Shown piece after piece: positions 1-5,130 of a stretch of 21,564 nucleotides of DNA. A program made the translations under genes and the position numbers. Position 1 is the stretch's first letter, and each line of letters begins with the position of its first letter. A model generated the notes under the pieces. That model saw only the letters and a list, made by a program, of their open reading frames with translations, was not told the DNA's origin and ran no database searches. This DNA is from a virus: the IMG/VR virus record IMGVR_UViG_3300044641_000709, positions 1-21,564 of that record, one strand, 5' to 3'.

Positions 1-1
1 G

Positions 2-334
2 GATGGCCAAGAGTTGGAAGTGACGAGCTGGACATGGCGCAAGCACATCAGCAAGGCCTCTGGCATCGAGATGCTGGCTGTGACCTATTACGGTGGTCTG
101 AGCGATACGCCAATCACCGAGTATTTGCCAATCATGCATGAAGGCTATGCAGGCCAGCGTGCAATGAGCCAGCTGCTGAGTATTGCCAACAGCGCCAGCA
201 TTGTGCCTGGTGGTCTGAATGTGAAGACGCTGGAGGACATGGTGCAGAACATGAACATGGCAACGCCACCAGAGATGATCGAGTATCGCAAGGACGGAAA
301 GTTTTTTAGGGTAATGAAAAGGAGCTGGGAATGA
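2..334 (+). CDS. Probable SF2 (DEAD/DEAH) helicase, C-terminal fragment
   Basis: The frame is open to the left edge, so only the last ~110 residues are visible and the ATPase motifs lie outside the window. What is seen is the tail found after the helicase core in many phage SF2 helicases: a Trp/Lys-rich strand, then ITEYLPIMHEGYAGQRA (an E/W-x-x-x-x-H-x-G-[YF]-A-x-x-[KR]-A pattern), a helix, and a final PPEMIEYRKDGKFFRV segment resembling the usual P-x-x-I-x-Y-x-K-x-G-K-[FY] ending. The role would be DNA unwinding in replication or recombination. A VRR-NUC gene close downstream fits, since helicase and VRR-NUC are often neighbours in phages. The stop overlaps the next start by 4 nt. The family call is from memory of the C-terminal pattern only. 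Confidence 0.55.
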   Translation, partial: DGQELEVTSWTWRKHISKASGIEMLAVTYYGGLSDTPITEYLPIMHEGYAGQRAMSQLLSIANSASIVPGGLNVKTLEDMVQNMNMATPPEMIEYRKDGKFFRVMKRSWE

Positions 335-483
335 CAGTTGAAGAACAAATGAATCGAATGCACAAGCTCAAGGTTTGTGATGTGTGCAGTCGTGAGGCTG
401 ATCCGCTTGGCGGTGTCACGGTGCGTGCCAAGTGGCATTGTGCTCGGTGCTGGGTGAAGCTGATGCAAAGGGGTCTGAAATGA
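331..483 (+). CDS. Small four-cysteine zinc-ribbon-like protein (50 aa)
   Basis: The ATG lies in an ATGA overlap with the helicase stop and is preceded by AAAAGGAG. The 50-residue product has C16-x2-C19 and C37-x2-C40, separated by 17 residues: a classic pair of knuckles for one structural zinc. The motif reads CDVCSRE, then WHCARCW. There is no membrane segment and the tail is basic. The gene ends in another ATGA overlap with the next gene, so it sits inside a translationally coupled operon between a helicase and a nuclease. It may be a small nucleic-acid-binding or adaptor protein, but function is not known. Coding status rests on the overlap geometry, the RBS and the regular Cys spacing. 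Confidence 0.72.
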   Translation: MTVEEQMNRMHKLKVCDVCSREADPLGGVTVRAKWHCARCWVKLMQRGLK

Positions 484-674
484 GCCGACCACCAGAGCCA
501 CAATTTTTGGTTGACTACCGCGAGTGGATCAAGGCCGGTCCACCGAAGTGCTGCCACACCTGCGAGATGTACGGCACAGATGGCCTGTGCACCGAGTTCT
601 TCATGACACCGCCAGCTGCGTTTGCTGCCGAGGTGGATGCCTGCCCTAAGTGGGAGCCAGAATGCCCATTTTGA
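480..674 (+). CDS. Small Cys-rich protein, putative zinc-binding (64 aa)
   Basis: The chosen ATG at 480 overlaps the preceding stop (ATGA). The frame extends upstream to 432, but that would bury the previous gene's end. The protein has C24, C25, C28, C37, C55 and C62, with the pattern C-x2-C-E-M-Y, then G-L-C-T-E-F, then C-P-K-W. The same ordered pattern occurs in the 133-aa virion-block protein at 13831-14232, suggesting a shared metal-binding fold. No catalytic motif is visible. The gene overlaps the start of the VRR-NUC gene by 13 nt, supporting co-translation with it. Function is unknown; structural zinc binding is inferred from the cysteines. Confidence 0.72.
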   Translation: MSRPPEPQFLVDYREWIKAGPPKCCHTCEMYGTDGLCTEFFMTPPAAFAAEVDACPKWEPECPF

Positions 675-1027
675 CCGACCGCATACCAACCGAGCATGAG
701 GAGCAGCGCGAGCTGGTGCGCTGGTTTCGCCAGACTTGGCCAGGCGTGCGCATCTTTGCCATTCCCAATGGTGGCGCTCGCAGTCTGGCCACCGCTGGCC
801 GTCTCAAGGCCGAGGGTGTGTCCTCTGGCGTGCCTGATCTGTTCATCCCTGCTTGGGGACTTTGGGTGGAGATGAAACGCACTAAGGGTGGCAGCCTGAG
901 TGCCGAGCAGAAAGACTGGATTGCCTATCTTGAAAGTGTGAGATTCTGTTGTATAGTGGGAAAAGGTGCTGATGATGCCAAGGGCAAACTTCAGGCCTTT
1001 TTTAATGAACAGAAGGACAAACTATGA
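662..1027 (+). CDS. VRR-NUC domain nuclease (121 aa)
   Basis: This is a single-domain VRR-NUC protein of the PD-(D/E)xK nuclease superfamily. Visible motifs are an N-terminal helix with EHEEQRELVRWF (E11/E14), the AIPNGGAR loop (residues 33-40), GVPDLF with D59, WVEMKR with E70 and K72, and a trailing Q83 in LSAEQKDW. D59, E70 and K72 form the expected metal-binding and catalytic set, and about 120 aa is the usual size for stand-alone phage members. These enzymes act on branched or flapped DNA (Holliday-junction resolvase-like in the family). The preferred start is the ATG at 662; an in-frame GTG at 650 lies deeper in the preceding gene. The gene ends in an ATGA overlap with the RHH gene. The nuclease likely works with the adjacent helicase in recombination or replication-fork processing. 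Confidence 0.9.
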   Translation: MPILTDRIPTEHEEQRELVRWFRQTWPGVRIFAIPNGGARSLATAGRLKAEGVSSGVPDLFIPAWGLWVEMKRTKGGSLSAEQKDWIAYLESVRFCCIVGKGADDAKGKLQAFFNEQKDKL

Positions 1028-1191
1028 CCTCAAAAATCAAAGATCGCTACATGACGATTAGGCTGCCTGCCGACATCGAGCGTGAGCTGCGCAAGATGGC
1101 CGAGCGCAACACGCGCACTCTGGCCGCGCAGATTTTGCACTGCGTCAAGATGGAGATGGAGCGCCAGCAAGCACAGGAGACCAAGGCATGA
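1024..1191 (+). CDS. Arc-like ribbon-helix-helix DNA-binding protein (55 aa)
   Basis: The ATG overlaps the VRR-NUC stop (ATGA). The product has the Arc/MetJ layout: a short beta strand (YMTIRLP, residues 9-15) that would insert in the major groove as a dimer, then helix A (DIERELRKMAERN) and helix B (RTLAAQILHCVKMEMERQQ). The RLP-x-[DE]-[ILV]-x-x-x-[LI] start and the N-x-R-[ST]-x-x-x-[EQ]-I turn are typical of phage Arc-family repressors. It probably regulates phage transcription as a dimer or tetramer. Direct repeats just upstream of the next promoter-like site (1829-1846) are a candidate operator, but that link is only a guess from proximity. The gene ends by ATGA overlap with a 43-aa ORF. 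Confidence 0.85.
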   Translation: MTSKIKDRYMTIRLPADIERELRKMAERNTRTLAAQILHCVKMEMERQQAQETKA

Positions 1192-1319
1192 AGAAGCAGA
1201 TTCACATCAGCATCGACACGCTGATGCACAAGTGGCCAGTGTTTGGCATTGGCTTTTCTGGTGGTGAGTTTTTCATCTCGCTTTGGCTGGTGGATGTTCG
1301 CGTCTGGCGAGGTTATTAA
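1188..1319 (+). CDS. Small hypothetical protein (43 aa)
   Basis: This 43-residue frame begins at an ATG inside the RHH gene's ATGA overlap and ends with TAA, whose last base is the first base of the next ATG. It starts MKKQIHISID, continues through a Gly/Phe-rich middle (VFGIGFSGGEFFISLWL) and ends in VDVRVWRGY, giving alternating hydrophobic residues that look more like beta strands than a clean transmembrane helix. I do not recognise it. Support is positional: it fills the only space between two genes with perfect start/stop coupling on both sides, and no other plus-strand frame explains this interval. Confidence 0.55.
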   Translation: MKKQIHISIDTLMHKWPVFGIGFSGGEFFISLWLVDVRVWRGY

Positions 1320-1807
1320 TGCGAAAACGCAAGCCACAGCCAAGGCCAAGGCACTACACCATTCTCGACGAGATGATGGCCAGTCCGACAGAGCCATTGC
1401 CTGAGAAGTTTCGCACGCACCAGCTCACCATGATGTACCAAGGCCTGCATGCAATGGAGACCGCGCCAGCGCCCACCACGGACGACTGGCGTGTTGTCAG
1501 CGATGCAGTCAACCTCATGGAGACGCTGGTTGTCGAGATGAAAGTCTGCGAGGATTCCAGTGGCTTGCTGATGGATGCCATCACCGCTTTGGCGCTCGCT
1601 GGCAAGCGAAACAGGGCTGGTAGCACCATTCGTATGGATGGCGCAGGAATTCAGGCTGTACGCTCGATTCTGAGCGACTATGCCGAGTTTCTGAACATAT
1701 TGCCTGCTCGCACCATGTATCGATGCCACCGCCTGACAGAAAAACGACTGCATGACCTGCTCGATGGCAAGCGCAGGCCGCATGATGTGGAAATAACCTC
1801 AATATAA
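1319..1807 (+). CDS. Hypothetical alpha-helical protein (162 aa)
   Basis: The ATG at 1319 overlaps the preceding stop by one base and has GAGG about 8 nt upstream; the in-frame upstream extension (to 1283) has no RBS advantage. The N-terminus is very basic (MRKRKPQPRPRHYTILDEMM). The rest is predicted helical with several Met/Leu-rich segments, and there is no signal peptide or TM span. No motif that I know is present. The basic leader hints at nucleic-acid contact, but function is unknown. It closes the first plus-strand gene cluster, followed by the promoter-like gap at 1808-1896. Confidence 0.75.
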   Translation: MRKRKPQPRPRHYTILDEMMASPTEPLPEKFRTHQLTMMYQGLHAMETAPAPTTDDWRVVSDAVNLMETLVVEMKVCEDSSGLLMDAITALALAGKRNRAGSTIRMDGAGIQAVRSILSDYAEFLNILPARTMYRCHRLTEKRLHDLLDGKRRPHDVEITSI

Positions 1808-1828
1808 GGGTTTATCCCTATAAATAAA

Positions 1829-1859
1829 TTGTGGGACTTTGTGGGAAATGACTTATACT
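1829..1859 (+). promoter_or_regulatory. Putative promoter with TTGTGGGA direct repeat
   Basis: The 89-nt gap 1808-1896 holds TATACT at 1854-1859, a good -10 match. A weak -35 candidate, TTGTGG at 1829-1834, sits 19 nt upstream; spacing is long, so an activator or an extended element might be needed. TTGTGGGA occurs twice, at 1829-1836 and 1839-1846, exactly 10 bp apart, so both copies face the same side of the helix. A small GGG/CCC inverted repeat (1807-1819) precedes it. The gap ends with AAGGAG (1885-1890) before the GTG start of the next gene. The call is by eye. Confidence 0.4.
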
Positions 1860-1896
1860 AGAGGCCTACCAACCAACAACCAGCAAGGAGCTGACC

Positions 1897-2277
1897 GTGA
1901 ACAAAACTTACACCGCTTATGTCGCATCTGATCTTTTCAACGCAGGATACTCATGCGATGGTCATCCATTCATCGCAGAGCAGTATTACGTCATCATCGA
2001 AAACGCAGCTGGTCGTCGCTTTCGTCACACAGCAATTTTTAACGGCACTCAGGAAGTTGTTTGCCCTGAGTCTAGCGATTCTTATTTTCCCGATCTTCGT
2101 CAAGAAGCATCTGCCAAAGCCGAGCGCTTGGCCGCACGTGTTAATGCTGCCCTTCAGTCTGATCAATTCTTGTCTCCAACATTTTGGGAAGAAATCGATC
2201 CTGCTTACGGTTCTGACGAATATGTTTATCAAGGTACAGAAGCCAAGCGCTTGTTTGCCGAGAAAGCCGCAGCCTAA
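1897..2277 (+). CDS. Hypothetical protein (126 aa)
   Basis: It starts at GTG 1897, six bases after a strong AAGGAG; the first downstream ATG codons would remove conserved-looking sequence. The product opens MNKTYTAYVASDLFNAG, has beta-rich sequence (YYVIIENAAGRRFRHTAIFNG), then an acidic/aromatic stretch and a helix (RQEASAKAERLAARVNAAL), and ends TEAKRLFAEKAAA. No signal peptide or TM span is present. I do not recognise a family; the look is of a small globular alpha/beta phage early protein. It is the first gene after the promoter-like gap and is followed by a UUCG hairpin at 2287, so it may be expressed strongly as a near-monocistronic message. Confidence 0.8.
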   Translation: MNKTYTAYVASDLFNAGYSCDGHPFIAEQYYVIIENAAGRRFRHTAIFNGTQEVVCPESSDSYFPDLRQEASAKAERLAARVNAALQSDQFLSPTFWEEIDPAYGSDEYVYQGTEAKRLFAEKAAA

Positions 2278-2286
2278 TCAACCAAA

Positions 2287-2300
2287 GGGGCTTCGGCCCC
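2287..2300 (+). terminator. GGGGC-UUCG-GCCCC hairpin
   Basis: A perfect 5-bp G/C stem (2287-2291 with 2296-2300) closed by a UUCG tetraloop with the stabilising C(UUCG)G closing pair lies 9 nt after the stop of the 126-aa gene. No U-run follows (ATCACTAAAAGG), so it may be an attenuator, an mRNA 3'-end stabiliser or a leaky terminator. The same 14 nt occur in the same RNA sense on the minus strand after the coat gene (20019-20032). Confidence 0.6.
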
Positions 2301-2320
2301 ATCACTAAAAGGAAGAAACC

Positions 2321-2485
2321 ATGAAAAACTCAAACTTTCAAACACCACGTAATTTTGCAGACTGCACATGGGTGCAGGGCTATGGCCGCACAGAGCCTCT
2401 CTGGGAGCGTGTGGCTGGCTACGTGTTGGCTTTCGCCATTGGCGTTGGCATGGCCTGTCTTTTGGTGGCATGGTGGTCAGCATGA
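2321..2485 (+). CDS. Small single-TM membrane protein (54 aa)
   Basis: The ATG is preceded by AAAAGGAAG at good spacing. The product has a polar N-terminal ~30 residues (QTPRNFADCTWVQGYG) followed by one transmembrane helix (about residues 32-51, AGYVLAFAIGVGMACLLVAW) and a very short tail, WWSA. It ends in an ATGA overlap with a secreted-protein gene, so the two are probably made together and may act in the envelope. Function is unknown; superinfection exclusion or envelope modification is possible but nothing in the sequence demonstrates it. Confidence 0.68.
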   Translation: MKNSNFQTPRNFADCTWVQGYGRTEPLWERVAGYVLAFAIGVGMACLLVAWWSA

Positions 2486-2778
2486 AAAATCTAATCATCA
2501 CCATCACAGCCACGCTTGCTATGACAAGCGTATACGCCAATCCATTTGCTGAGACTGAAAACCAAGCAGGTGGCAAGATTGTGATTTTGACTGAATCCTG
2601 TGAAGGAAAGCCAACATTGTCTCGGGCATACTTTTACACCAAGGATAATGTGACCGAAGATGGATGCTGGCGCTATGATAACGACACCATTGTGATCGAA
2701 TGGGAAAAAGAAGGTCGTCGTCGTTATCCAATTGGCGTATTCAAACTCTTGAATCAATATTCAAAATTTAAAACATGA
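2482..2778 (+). CDS. Secreted/periplasmic small protein with signal peptide (98 aa)
   Basis: The chosen ATG overlaps the previous stop (ATGA), and translation from it gives a textbook Sec signal peptide: MKNL, a hydrophobic core IITITATLAM, and TSVYA|NP as a type I signal-peptidase site near residue 19. The longer in-frame start at 2368 would bury this and overlap the upstream gene. The mature ~79 residues are beta-rich with only two cysteines, C40 (LTESCEG) and C62 (DGCWRY), suited to one disulphide in the periplasm. Similar small exported proteins occur in phage accessory regions without a known role. It is bracketed by two membrane-protein genes, suggesting an envelope-directed trio. Confidence 0.8.
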   Translation: MKNLIITITATLAMTSVYANPFAETENQAGGKIVILTESCEGKPTLSRAYFYTKDNVTEDGCWRYDNDTIVIEWEKEGRRRYPIGVFKLLNQYSKFKT

Positions 2779-2960
2779 ACTGTTGCGACGAATACGGAAA
2801 TTGCAGACAGGGCCGTGACTGCCCTGTGCGCATTGCTCATGCTTCTAAGCCTTCAAAATCTAAGCGCCTTCTCAGGCGCTTTTTTTATTGGTTGTTCATC
2901 GCAGTCTTTGGCCTGCTATGGATGGCTTTTGTGGCCATCGTGGTGGCCACTTATGCGTAA
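2775..2960 (+). CDS. Cys-rich N-terminus plus C-terminal TM helix (61 aa)
   Basis: The ATG overlaps the secreted-protein stop (ATGA). The N-terminus MNCCDEYGNCRQGRDCPVR has four cysteines (C3, C4, C10, C16), a pattern I have seen in short phage proteins of unknown function. A basic stretch (KPSKSKRLLRR) and a C-terminal transmembrane helix (about residues 37-58) follow. Topology is probably Cys domain inside, by the positive-inside rule. An intrinsic terminator-like hairpin and its U-run lie inside the codons for residues ~30-38, and a second hairpin covers residues 53-58. The 3' end overlaps the convergent endolysin gene by 10 nt. Confidence 0.72.
   Translation: MNCCDEYGNCRQGRDCPVRIAHASKPSKSKRLLRRFFYWLFIAVFGLLWMAFVAIVVATYA
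2862..2886 (+). terminator. Intrinsic terminator-like hairpin inside a CDS
   Basis: AAGCGCC (2862-2868) pairs perfectly with GGCGCTT (2875-2881) around a TTCTCA loop, followed by a T-run 2880-2886. In the plus direction it has both parts of a rho-independent terminator, although it sits within the coding sequence of the 61-aa protein. In the minus direction the same stem is followed by AGATTTTG, a weaker U-tract, so it could also stop transcription leaving the lysis block. Confidence 0.65.
2931..2950. terminator. Hairpin at the convergent gene junction
   Basis: GTGGCCA (2931-2937) and TGGCCAC (2944-2950) form a perfect 7-bp inverted repeat with a 6-nt loop. It directly abuts the endolysin stop codon (2951-2953). 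No strong U-tract follows on either strand, so it may protect the mRNA 3' end or assist the stronger hairpin at 2862 rather than terminate alone. Confidence 0.4.
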
Positions 2961-3388
2961 GATCTGGTGCCAGCCTTGTCGATGATAAGCGCCTGCTTGC
3001 GTGGGCTGGTGTCGTCGCTGTTTGGCACGCTGATGTGGGTCCAACGATCAAACTCACGAATGATCTGATCGTAGCCAATTCCGCTGTCCACGATCTTGCG
3101 CACCACTTCGTCTGGTGTCATGCCTGGCACCTTGAAGTCGGCAGCGCAACCAGTCCGATGTTGGCTGGTGTCTTTGCTTCCCACTGCATCATTGACCTTC
3201 TTTGTTCGCAGGCCTGAGCTGATCATGATCGGCTTGCCACCCAGCACCACCTTCACCTGCTCCAGAAAGTCTGCCAGGCGCGTCAGATTGGCCAGCTCGG
3301 TGTCATTGGGGCTGTTATCCCAGCCGTTGCGTTCTGCGGTCTCTGAAGCTGTCAATTCTTCGAGTGTGAAGTGTGGTGTCAAGTTCAT
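2951..3388 (-). CDS. Endolysin, peptidase M15 family (145 aa)
   Basis: This is a zinc DD-/L,D-type peptidase of the M15 fold that would cleave peptidoglycan cross-links at lysis. The short N-terminal part MNLTPHFTLEELTAS is typical of phage M15_3 members. The core shows ISSGLRT (residues 56-62), then SQHRTGCAADF with H77 and D84 as zinc ligands, and WTHIS with H118 as the third ligand. There is no signal peptide, so it needs a holin, which lies immediately upstream with an ATGA overlap. The ATG at 3388 is chosen because it is the coupled start; the open frame extends 29 codons further but without family sequence. Length is normal for a single-domain enzyme. Confidence 0.93.
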   Translation of the reverse strand: MNLTPHFTLEELTASETAERNGWDNSPNDTELANLTRLADFLEQVKVVLGGKPIMISSGLRTKKVNDAVGSKDTSQHRTGCAADFKVPGMTPDEVVRKIVDSGIGYDQIIREFDRWTHISVPNSDDTSPRKQALIIDKAGTRSYA

Positions 3389-3882
3389 TTCACTGGCCCT
3401 GTTTTTGAGAGTAAGTCGGTCTTGGCTTGCGATCCTGCGCTGGAGCCAAAATAATAAGCAATGATGCCAGTCCAAGCCGTTCCAAGACTGCCAAGCATCA
3501 TCAAGATGGCTGGGTTGTTACTATCGATCTTGTTGAAGAACATCATCACCATGATGCCAAAGAAGCCGATGGTCACAGCTCCTGCCAAGATTGGAGGCAT
3601 CATTGACCTGGTAGTGGCCTGCATCTCGCGTGCTGACTTCCTGTCCTCAACCTCCAGCTTGGCAAAGTTTAGACCCAGTTCTTGGGCTTGCTTTTGGAGT
3701 TCGATCTCGGCCAGCTTTACCTGTGCAATCTGATCGGCAGACAGTTTGTTGTTGGCGATCATGTCCTGAACTTGGTCAGGTTCAACACCAACGGCTTTTG
3801 AGATAGCCGAGACTGCCATGCCTGCTAATGGTCCACCGAGTGCAGTGGCAATTGTGGGTGCAATTTGTTTAAGCCAATCCAT
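3385..3882 (-). CDS. Holin, GTA-holin/3TM-like (165 aa)
   Basis: This is a probable pore-forming holin that releases the endolysin. The N-terminus carries the family-like stretch APTIATALGGPLAGMAVSAI (residues 8-27, amphipathic or membrane-inserting). An acidic/helical linker with many Gln and Ala residues follows, then VEDRKSAREM, and two hydrophobic helices (about 97-116 and 124-145) ending YYFGSSAGSQAK. This order matches the phage holin family described as 3TM holins for GTA release. It overlaps the endolysin by 4 nt and the upstream membrane-protein gene by one base (TAATG), placing it in a coupled lysis cassette. Confidence 0.82.
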   Translation of the reverse strand: MDWLKQIAPTIATALGGPLAGMAVSAISKAVGVEPDQVQDMIANNKLSADQIAQVKLAEIELQKQAQELGLNFAKLEVEDRKSAREMQATTRSMMPPILAGAVTIGFFGIMVMMFFNKIDSNNPAILMMLGSLGTAWTGIIAYYFGSSAGSQAKTDLLSKTGPVK

Positions 3883-4493
3883 TATTGTTTGCTCCTTGAA
3901 AGCATGGTTGCTGCAATTTCCATCATGGTTCTTGCCACTTGAATGTCAGTTGGCTCATTATCCCAGCCAACAGTAATTTGGCCAACAAACCGGTTTGGGT
4001 CAGGTGGGATGCTGATTCGGCAAGTGTATGTGACACCTTTGGCGATGTACCACAGGCCCATCTCAGATTGCGCTGATCTGTATTCACCGCAAGGAATCTC
4101 GCTGGCCATCAGCCTGACAACATCAGCGTTGTTGGCTGCGTTCTGAGTAAACAGGCCAACATCAAGCCCATCATTGGTTTTGTCTCGACCTTCTTTGGTG
4201 TAGGCGCGGTGCAGCACTCGAGTTCCAAACATGGGATTGACTTTGAACACGGCCACAACGGTGGCGTTGGTAGTTTTGAACAAGTGGGCCGCAGCGTCTT
4301 CCACCCTGTCCTCAACAATGCTTGGCATCTTCTTGGACTCTTTGTATGCACCCATCAGCAGCTCTTGGTTCTGCCAAACAAAGTACCCAGCAAAGGCAAA
4401 CACCGCCATAAGTATCAGTGCAAACAGCTTGAATGGGCTGTCCACATAAGACAGCACTTTGCTCAATATATCTGCTGGCTTTTCGTCGCTCAT
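3882..4493 (-). CDS. Single-TM protein with C-terminal soluble domain (203 aa)
   Basis: The first ~20 residues are polar, followed by one strong TM helix (about 21-41, FKLFALILMAVFAFAGYFVW). A helical acidic connector (KKMPSIVEDRVEDAAAHLF) leads to a ~130-residue alpha/beta domain. It includes NATVVAVFKVNPMFGTRVL, VGLFTQNAANNADVVRLM, and two cysteines in IPCGEY and YTCRIS that could form a disulphide. By charge the C-terminal domain should be periplasmic. The domain resembles a small sensor/GAF-like sheet by eye, which is weak evidence. Its place between holin and other TM genes suggests a lysis-control or envelope role. It does not look like a classical spanin (no lipobox partner seen). Confidence 0.75.
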   Translation of the reverse strand: MSDEKPADILSKVLSYVDSPFKLFALILMAVFAFAGYFVWQNQELLMGAYKESKKMPSIVEDRVEDAAAHLFKTTNATVVAVFKVNPMFGTRVLHRAYTKEGRDKTNDGLDVGLFTQNAANNADVVRLMASEIPCGEYRSAQSEMGLWYIAKGVTYTCRISIPPDPNRFVGQITVGWDNEPTDIQVARTMMEIAATMLSRSKQ

Positions 4494-4639
4494 AGTCCAA
4501 TCATCCCAAGTAGTTTGTTGACAATCTTATCGGCCAGCTCGTCTGGCAAAAATTTGAGCAGGCCCAAGACGTACCAGGCAATGCACATGCGCACAAAGAT
4601 TTTGAGAAAGAGGTCGAATTGCTTTTGGTATTCATTCAT
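4490..4639 (-). CDS. Very small membrane-associated protein (49 aa)
   Basis: The ATG at 4639 and the TGA at 4490-4492 both form ATGA overlaps with their neighbours, which is the main evidence that this 49-codon frame is translated. The product starts MNEYQKQFDLFLKIF, has a hydrophobic stretch (VRMCIAWYVLGLLKFL, about residues 16-31) and a C-terminal amphipathic helix ending NKLLGMIGL. It could be a minimal holin, antiholin or pinholin-like peptide given its position in the lysis region, but there is no family motif, so this stays an inference. Confidence 0.65.
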   Translation of the reverse strand: MNEYQKQFDLFLKIFVRMCIAWYVLGLLKFLPDELADKIVNKLLGMIGL

Positions 4640-5130
4640 CGACCACAGCGCGTTTTAGCGCATAAATCTTGAATTTCGGCAATTCCCCAACCAACTGCGC
4701 CTAAGAGCATCACGATCACCACAATGCCAATGGCCCACGCCATCTGCTCGGCTTCATCTTCTTTGCGCTTCTTTTCTTCGGCTTTGGCTTGACGCGCTAG
4801 ATGCGCGTCCTCGATGTCCATTTGCTGCTGGCGCTCTTTGATCTTTTGCCATACATCAGCACGGCCAGTGGCCTGAAATAGCATCATCAACTCGGCCTCG
4901 AAGCGCTTGGCCTCATCAAGCGCCATTTCGATTTGTAAGGCTGTGCCAAGGTTTGACTTGTTGCCAGAGCGTTTGGCTTCCACCATAGCTTTGGTGGCCA
5001 CGCTTTTGGCATCAAACATCTTGGCAATAGATGGAGCCAAACCAGCCAGATCATTTGCGACCTTGCTGGCTTTTTTGACTACGCTGATTGCACTCTGTAG
5101 TCCTGCTAGGGCTGTAATGGGATCGATCAT
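4636..5130 (-). CDS. Coiled-coil protein with C-terminal TM helix (164 aa)
   Basis: The ATG at 5130 is chosen because it overlaps the preceding small gene's stop (ATGA); a GTG seven codons earlier is possible. The N-terminus MIDPITALAGLQSAISVVKKA is amphipathic and resembles starts of phage membrane-active or virion proteins. A helical middle (residues 60-125) is rich in Lys, Glu and Gln, with a likely coiled coil around 95-130. One TM helix follows (about 129-150, MAWAIGIVVIVMLLGAVGWG), then a short tail with two Cys (DLCAKTRC). It lies in the lysis cassette. A possible analogue is an inner-membrane spanin or holin regulator, although spanins usually anchor at the N-terminus. Confidence 0.75.
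   Translation of the reverse strand: MIDPITALAGLQSAISVVKKASKVANDLAGLAPSIAKMFDAKSVATKAMVEAKRSGNKSNLGTALQIEMALDEAKRFEAELMMLFQATGRADVWQKIKERQQQMDIEDAHLARQAKAEEKKRKEDEAEQMAWAIGIVVIVMLLGAVGWGIAEIQDLCAKTRCGR

Noticed and set aside
145-697. Minus-strand open frames opposite the first plus genes
   Set aside because: Their overlapping plus frames have coupled starts, Cys-motif products and RBSs; the minus frames lack these.
1919-2308. Second open frame (129 codons) on the same strand inside 1897-2277
   Set aside because: Out of frame with the RBS-led GTG gene, Ser/His/Pro-rich product, no own RBS.
2368-2481. Upstream extension of the secreted protein
   Set aside because: The longer start overlaps the 54-aa gene and hides a clear signal peptide; the ATGA-coupled ATG at 2482 is better.
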